DNA of 9,130 nucleotides, taken from Tannerella sp. Lineage in GTDB: Bacteria; Bacteroidota; Bacteroidia; Bacteroidales; Tannerellaceae. Made by a program: the position numbers and the translations under genes. Shown here one piece after another: positions 5,637 through 9,130 of the stretch (within the stretch, counting starts at the first letter, position 1; each line of letters starts with the position of its first letter). The stretch spans positions 1-9,130 of the forward strand of contig JAIRXI010000273.1 of NCBI GenBank assembly GCA_031268395.1. The letters run 5' to 3'. The notes beneath the pieces were generated by a model. The model was not told where the DNA came from. It ran no database searches and worked only from the letters and a program-made list of their open reading frames with translations.

Positions 5637-7088
5637 ATGGAAAAATTAGCAGACATCGGCCTGATAGGACTGGCCGTAATGGGAGAAAACCTGGTATTGA
5701 ACATGGAAAGCAAAGGCTTCACGGTCGGCGTTTTCAACCGCACGGTCTCGAAAGTCGATACTTTCGTGAACGGGCGCGGGAAGGGAAAAAACTTCATCGG
5801 GGCGCACTCGGTTGAAGAACTGTGCCGGTCGCTCAAACGTCCGCGCAAGGTGATGATACTGGTCAAGGCCGGTCAGGCGGTAGACGGTTTCATCGAACAG
5901 ATCATCCCCTGCCTTGAGCCGGGAGACGTGATTATCGACGGCGGAAACACGCACTTCCCCGACACCGTCCGCCGCACAGCCCTCGTCGAAAGCAGGGGAC
6001 TGCTTTACGTCGGCACCGGCGTGTCGGGCGGCGAGGAAGGCGCCCTGAACGGCCCCTCAATGATGCCCGGCGGCTCGAACAACGCCTGGGAACTGGTGAA
6101 GCCCGTCTTCCAGGCCATTTGCGCCCGCGCCGACGGCGCACCCTGCTGCGACTGGGTGGGCGAAAACGGCGCCGGGCATTTCGTGAAGATGGTGCACAAC
6201 GGTATTGAGTACGGCGACATGCAGCTGATCTGCGAAGTCTACCAGATCATGAAAGACCTGCTCGGCATGACAGCCCCCGAGATGCACGAAGTCTTCAGGA
6301 CGTGGAACGAAGGCGAACTGAACAGCTACCTGATCGAAATCACGCGCGACATCCTGGCCTACCGCAACGAAGCGGGTGAAACCGTTGTCGACCGTATCCT
6401 CGACACCGCCGGTCAGAAAGGCACCGGCAAATGGACAGGCGTAGCCGCGCTCGACCTGGGCGTCCCTCTGACGCTGATCGGCGAATCCGTCTTCGCGCGC
6501 TGTCTCTCGGCACAGAAAGACGAACGTCTGGTCGCCTCGCGCGAGCTTGCCTGCGTGCAGCCGGCCTTCACCGGCGACAGAGCCGCCTTCGTCAACGACC
6601 TGAAGAGCGCCCTCTATGCCTCCAAAATCGTCTCCTACGCACAGGGATACCTGCTGATGCGCGAGGCCGCGAAGGAATACGGATGGAACCTGAACTACGG
6701 CGGTATCGCCCTCATGTGGCGCGGCGGCTGCATCATCCGGTCCGCCTTCCTGGGCAAAATCAAGGAAGCCTTCGACCGCAACCCCGCCCTGACCAACCTC
6801 CTGCTCGATCCCTTTTTCAAGGAGAAAGTGCTTGCGGCACAGGCCGGGTGGCGTACTGTCGTCTCCACCGCCATCCGGAACGGTATCCCCGTCCCCTCGA
6901 TGAGCGCCGGACTGACCTACTTCGACGGCTACCGCACCGAACGCCTTCCCGCCAACCTCCTGCAGGCACAGCGCGACTACTTCGGCGCACACACCTACGA
7001 ACGCATCGACCGTCCCCGCGGCGAGTTCTTCCACACCAACTGGACAGGCAAGGGCGGCGACACGGCGGCATCGACCTATGTCGTCTGA
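5637..7088 (+). CDS. gnd: 6-phosphogluconate dehydrogenase, decarboxylating
   Basis: This cytoplasmic enzyme of the oxidative pentose phosphate pathway converts 6-phosphogluconate to ribulose-5-phosphate and CO2, reducing NADP+. The 483-residue length is that of the long (dimeric) class. The N-terminal Rossmann domain starts DIGLIGLAVMGENL (6-19). FNRT (33-36) carries the Arg-Thr pair usually associated with NADP binding. SGGEEGA (130-136) contacts substrate, and Lys184 with HNGIEYGDMQ (187-196, including Asn188 and Glu191) forms the catalytic site. GTGKW (262-266) and the tail AQRDYFGAHTYERID (444-458) complete the active site across the dimer. The ATG at 5637 is immediately upstream of the expected first strand, in an AT-rich leader (5594-5636) where I find no clean TAnnTTTG. 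Unlike the gnd-zwf-pgl arrangement common in Bacteroides, zwf and pgl do not follow. Confidence 0.97.
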   Translation: MEKLADIGLIGLAVMGENLVLNMESKGFTVGVFNRTVSKVDTFVNGRGKGKNFIGAHSVEELCRSLKRPRKVMILVKAGQAVDGFIEQIIPCLEPGDVIIDGGNTHFPDTVRRTALVESRGLLYVGTGVSGGEEGALNGPSMMPGGSNNAWELVKPVFQAICARADGAPCCDWVGENGAGHFVKMVHNGIEYGDMQLICEVYQIMKDLLGMTAPEMHEVFRTWNEGELNSYLIEITRDILAYRNEAGETVVDRILDTAGQKGTGKWTGVAALDLGVPLTLIGESVFARCLSAQKDERLVASRELACVQPAFTGDRAAFVNDLKSALYASKIVSYAQGYLLMREAAKEYGWNLNYGGIALMWRGGCIIRSAFLGKIKEAFDRNPALTNLLLDPFFKEKVLAAQAGWRTVVSTAIRNGIPVPSMSAGLTYFDGYRTERLPANLLQAQRDYFGAHTYERIDRPRGEFFHTNWTGKGGDTAASTYVV

Positions 7089-7110
7089 AAACGGGCCGCA
7101 CGGGCACATT

Positions 7111-7142
7111 CCTGTCCGGGGAGGCCGGCCTCCCCGGACAGG
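7111..7142. terminator. gnd: Perfect 32-bp palindrome downstream of gnd (terminator-like)
   Basis: Arms 7111-7126 and 7127-7142 are exact reverse complements with no spacer, so the RNA would form a very stable GC-rich hairpin with a tiny GGCC loop. It starts 22 nt after the gnd stop, where a transcription end or mRNA-stabilising structure is expected. No T-run follows on either strand, so it is not a textbook intrinsic terminator. It may instead block 3' exonucleases or be a Rho-assisted site. Confidence 0.55.
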
Positions 7143-7191
7143 ACAGCCCTCCCTCCGGAAAAGAACGGTCCGCCGGGAAAAACGTCCGGAC

Positions 7192-7208
7192 GTCTACAGC
7201 CTGTAGAC
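7192..7208. repeat. 17-bp palindrome between gnd and the CDF gene
   Basis: GTCTACAG (7192-7199), a single C, then CTGTAGAC (7201-7208) form perfect 8-bp arms. It could be a hairpin accompanying the terminator just downstream, or an operator for a dimeric regulator. It lies about 90 nt upstream of the likely -7 box of the CDF gene, which is far for a repressor site. Confidence 0.4.
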
Positions 7209-7240
7209 AGGAACAAATCCGGTACCCGTTCCTTTTTCTT
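7209..7240 (+). terminator. Probable intrinsic terminator after gnd
   Basis: AGGAAC (7209-7214) pairs with GTTCCT (7228-7233) around a 13-base loop, and the stem runs into TTTTTCTT (7233-7240). The stem is short but the T-run is correctly placed. It lies between gnd and the CDF promoter, a sensible point to end the gnd transcript. Confidence 0.5.
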
Positions 7241-7299
7241 GCAGGGTAAAACCGGGACATAAACCTGCGTTTTGGATAAGGGCATTACCGGGACTTTTG

Positions 7300-7307
7300 T
7301 ACCTTTG
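7300..7307 (+). promoter_or_regulatory. Putative Bacteroidetes -7 promoter box for the CDF transporter
   Basis: TACCTTTG matches TAnnTTTG, ending 15 nt before the ATG at 7323, which implies a leader of only about ten bases. A TTTG at 7271-7274 is present but 25 nt upstream, longer than the usual 19-21. The box argues against using the in-frame TTG at 7272 as start, since that codon would lie upstream of the transcript. Confidence 0.55.
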
Positions 7308-7322
7308 CAGAAAAACGGAATA

Positions 7323-8219
7323 ATGCAGCACGGACACAAACATGAACATACCTACACGCCGGCATCGCTGAACAGGACATTCGGCATCGGGATTGCGGTG
7401 AACCTGCTTTTTGTAGCGGTTGAGTTTATCGCCGGGCTGTATACACATTCGATGGGGCTGCTCTCCGACGCGGGACACAACCTGAGCGACGTGGCCAGTC
7501 TGGTGCTGGCCATGCTGGCATTCCGGCTGGCCGGGGTGCGCTCCAACCGCAGATATACATACGGATACAAGAAAAGCACGGTGCTGGTATCGCTGCTCAA
7601 TGCCGTGATTCTGCTGGTAGCCGTGGGGGTGATCGTTGCCGAAAGTATCGGGAAATTCTTCCATCCGCAACCGGTAGAAGGTGGCGTCATCATGGCCGTT
7701 GCGGGCGCCGGCATACTCGTCAATGCCTTCACCGCTTGGCTTTTCAGGAAAGACAGGGCGCGGGATATTAACATAAAGGGCGCCTACCTCCACATGGCCG
7801 CCGATGCACTGGTGTCGGCAGGGGTTGTCGTCTCGGGACTGGCAATCGTTCATACGGGCCGGTACATTATCGACCCGGTGACCGGACTTGTTGTGGCCGC
7901 AGTAATCGTCTGTTCTACCTGGAGCCTCCTGCAGGACAGCCTCAGGCTTTCACTCGACGGCGTCCCCAGGGACATCGACCGGGATGAAATCAGGGTACTC
8001 ATCCGCACCATCGCCGAAGTGAAAGACGTCCATCACCTGCACATCTGGGCGCTGAGCACGACGGAAACGGCGCTGACGGCGCATATCGTCATTCCGGATC
8101 TCTCCCGGATGGAAACCGTCAAGTCCCGGATCAAACGCCTCCTGCACGATCATGCCGTTTCGCACATCACGCTGGAGTTTGAAACCGGCGAAACGGACTG
8201 CCCGGACAGCAGTCTCTGA
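7323..8219 (+). CDS. Cation diffusion facilitator, probably zinc efflux (CzcD/ZitB type)
   Basis: A 298-residue inner-membrane antiporter that exports divalent metal, most likely Zn2+, in exchange for protons. The N-terminus is His-rich (MQHGHKHEHTY). Six transmembrane helices follow (about residues 18-205), with HSMGLLSDAGHNLSD (42-56) in the second and HMAADALVS (157-165) in the fifth. These give the paired HxxxD motifs H52/D56 and H157/D161, the arrangement associated with zinc (and often cadmium or cobalt) transport. The cytoplasmic C-terminal domain (about 210-290) contains HHLHIW (237-242), a typical metal-sensing and dimerisation fold of the family. The ATG at 7323 is preferred over an upstream TTG at 7272 because of the promoter position and because MQHGHKHEH is a normal family start. 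The flanking genes are functionally unrelated, so it looks monocistronic. No metal-responsive regulator is encoded beside it. Confidence 0.92.
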   Translation: MQHGHKHEHTYTPASLNRTFGIGIAVNLLFVAVEFIAGLYTHSMGLLSDAGHNLSDVASLVLAMLAFRLAGVRSNRRYTYGYKKSTVLVSLLNAVILLVAVGVIVAESIGKFFHPQPVEGGVIMAVAGAGILVNAFTAWLFRKDRARDINIKGAYLHMAADALVSAGVVVSGLAIVHTGRYIIDPVTGLVVAAVIVCSTWSLLQDSLRLSLDGVPRDIDRDEIRVLIRTIAEVKDVHHLHIWALSTTETALTAHIVIPDLSRMETVKSRIKRLLHDHAVSHITLEFETGETDCPDSSL

Positions 8220-8251
8220 ACCTTCGGCTGCGGCCTGCCCGGTTCGGAGAT

Positions 8252-8282
8252 TTTGGGGATACCGCATTTTCATGTAATTTTG
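8252..8282 (+). promoter_or_regulatory. cdd: Complete Bacteroidetes promoter for cdd
   Basis: TTTG at 8252-8255, a 19-nt spacer, then TAATTTTG at 8275-8282 is a full match to the Bacteroidetes sigma-ABfr consensus (TTTG, N19-21, TAnnTTTG). It lies 44 nt upstream of the cdd ATG in the 107-nt gap after the CDF gene. It is the best promoter in the window. Confidence 0.75.
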
Positions 8283-8326
8283 CAGAACAGTTATCGTGTA
8301 TGCGGGATGGCCGGCATGAATAAGAC

Positions 8327-8800
8327 ATGGATATTAGAACAATAGAAATAACGGTTCGGACGTTTCGGAGAGACGAACTGTCCGGCGATGAACGGCAGTG
8401 GATGGATGCAGCCATTGCCGCAGCGGAACGGGCGTATGCGCCGTATTCCGGTTTCCGTGTGGGCGCGGCGGCTGCACTGGCCGACGGAACGCTGGTGACG
8501 GGCAATAATCAGGAAAACATGGCCTCTCCGTTGGGCCTGTGTGCCGAACGGGTAGCCCTGTTCAGCGCAGCCACCCATTATCCGGACGTGCCGGTAAAGG
8601 CGCTGGCGGTGGCGGCCATCCGGGAAGGCAGGGTGGCGCCATCCATTGCACCCTGTGGTGCCTGTCGTCAGGTACTGCTGGAAACGGAACAGCGCCAGCG
8701 CCGTCCGGTGCGCATCCTGCTCTGTGGCAGCGAAGACATCCGCTGCGTAGATTCGGCAGCCTCCCTGCTTCCGCTCCCGTTTGAACAGACATTCCCTTAA
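8327..8800 (+). CDS. cdd: Cytidine deaminase
   Basis: This zinc enzyme of pyrimidine salvage hydrolyses cytidine and deoxycytidine to uridine and deoxyuridine plus ammonia in the cytoplasm. The 157-residue product is of the short homotetrameric class (about 130-160). It shows YAPYSGFRVGAA (37-48), NQEN (61-64) with the Asn and Glu that hold the ribose, LCAER (71-75) with zinc ligand Cys72 and catalytic Glu74, and PCGACRQVL (109-117) with zinc ligands Cys110 and Cys113. All key residues are present. One oddity is MASPLG at 65-70, where I would expect something like AAYPSG, so an aromatic residue beside the active site appears to be Ser67. The N-terminal 20 residues are slightly longer than in Bacillus Cdd. 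The ATG at 8327 follows a complete promoter. No partner genes are adjacent. Confidence 0.94.
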   Translation: MDIRTIEITVRTFRRDELSGDERQWMDAAIAAAERAYAPYSGFRVGAAAALADGTLVTGNNQENMASPLGLCAERVALFSAATHYPDVPVKALAVAAIREGRVAPSIAPCGACRQVLLETEQRQRRPVRILLCGSEDIRCVDSAASLLPLPFEQTFP

Positions 8801-8990
8801 GGGTTGCGAAACAGGATAGAGATAATCCCGTGTTCTCCATTTATTAACCCAAAATATCCATTAGACACTTCCTCCGTCGTGTCCGGAAGAAGCCCTGCCG
8901 GTAAAAAACGGCCCGCAACGCACGATGGTCCGGGACGGCCGGGACGGGTTGACGGGCAGATATTCCGTTTGCTGCCTGCCGGCAGTCTTT
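8801..8990. other. Non-coding region downstream of cdd
   Basis: I find no convincing gene on either strand. A small hairpin, CTGCC (8972-8976) with GGCAG (8981-8985) around TGCC and followed by TCTTTCC, could be a weak terminator reading rightward. A second weak stem is GCCG (8897-8900) with CGGC (8909-8912). A GC-rich patch at 8930-8957 repeats GGGACGG twice. Short frames here lack any family resemblance. Confidence 0.5.
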
Positions 8991-9130
8991 CCTGACTTCG
9001 TCACTGGGTGTCCCAGCGATTTTTAGGCACCTGAGAATCGCGTAAACGACCCCGAAATATTTTTTTGCTCTCAAATATCCTAATCTCATGTGCTTAACTT
9101 TAGTTTGGGTGTCCCAGTGACAAAGTCAGG
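8991..9130. mobile_element. Candidate MITE or IS-end element with terminal inverted repeats
   Basis: The left end (8991-9008, CCTGACTTCGTCACTGGG) and the right end (9113-9130 read on the other strand) match at 17 of 18 positions, differing only at position 9. Each end also holds the same-strand 12-mer TGGGTGTCCCAG (9005-9016 and 9106-9117), itself a small palindrome. Between the ends lies a hairpin, GCGATT (9016-9021) with AATCGC (9036-9041), and an AT-rich stretch (9056-9110) unlike the GC-rich neighbourhood. No transposase fits within 140 bases, so a non-autonomous MITE is the simplest reading. The right repeat ends exactly at the window edge, so the flanking target duplication cannot be checked, and a nested or longer element is possible. 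Confidence 0.6.

Noticed and set aside
6057..7109. Minus-strand open frame of 350 codons opposite gnd
   Set aside because: gnd is unmistakable on the plus strand over the same span. The antisense frame is a codon-bias shadow.
7272..7322. TTG start giving a 17-residue longer CDF protein
   Set aside because: It would lie upstream of the probable transcription start at about 7312, and the ATG at 7323 gives a normal His-rich family start.
8844..9089. Minus-strand 81-codon frame reaching into the terminal element
   Set aside because: No similarity to a transposase or other family is visible. It begins inside the inverted-repeat element and crosses non-coding DNA.
1..9130. CRISPR array, tRNA or rRNA genes, prophage or defence genes
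   Set aside because: No regularly spaced direct repeats, no cloverleaf-like sequence and no matching protein families were seen. Gaps between genes are short and otherwise explained.

Overview
The window is about 9.1 kb of GC-rich DNA carrying seven intact chromosomal protein genes, all on the + strand. It most likely comes from a member of the Bacteroidales. The main evidence is promoter architecture: five short intergenic spots match the Bacteroidetes -7 box TAnnTTTG, and one has a TTTG box exactly 19 nt upstream. Shine-Dalgarno sequences are weak or absent, and the protein variants look Bacteroidetes-like (for example the TsaB tail YLKEFIATTPKN and the tetrameric-type cytidine deaminase). 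The GC content suggests a high-GC lineage rather than a typical Bacteroides. Genus cannot be assigned from this sequence alone.

Layout. Positions 1-313 are non-coding and hold a palindromic interspersed repeat (77-170, the CGTCATTGCGA type) and a putative promoter. A DAACS-family sodium-coupled symporter (314-1492) is followed 6 nt later by a UPF0316 membrane protein with a DUF2179 domain (1499-2068). Next comes tsaB (2148-2843) with its own promoter, for t6A tRNA modification. A 200-base gap with three hairpins precedes a LarA-family nickel-pincer racemase/epimerase (3044-4309). That gene is followed 7 nt later by pdxB (4317-5465), the erythronate-4-phosphate dehydrogenase of vitamin B6 synthesis. 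gnd, 6-phosphogluconate dehydrogenase (5637-7088), is bracketed by related hairpin sequences, and its 3' side carries a perfect 32-bp palindrome. A zinc-type CDF efflux transporter (7323-8219) and a cytidine deaminase (8327-8800) each follow a recognisable promoter. The last 330 bases contain no gene and end in a 139-bp inverted-repeat element (8991-9130) that looks like a MITE or short IS remnant.

How the genes may work together. The metabolic core is larA-homolog, pdxB, gnd. The pentose phosphate pathway supplies erythrose-4-phosphate, whose oxidation product is the PdxB substrate. LarA-family enzymes invert the C2 centre of 2-hydroxy acids, the same chemical class as the PdxB substrate. 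Their tight pairing is the most interesting functional hint in the window. The other genes are housekeeping or transport functions that appear to be independent transcription units. I see no phage, CRISPR, defence or secretion system here, and no clearly new multi-gene system.
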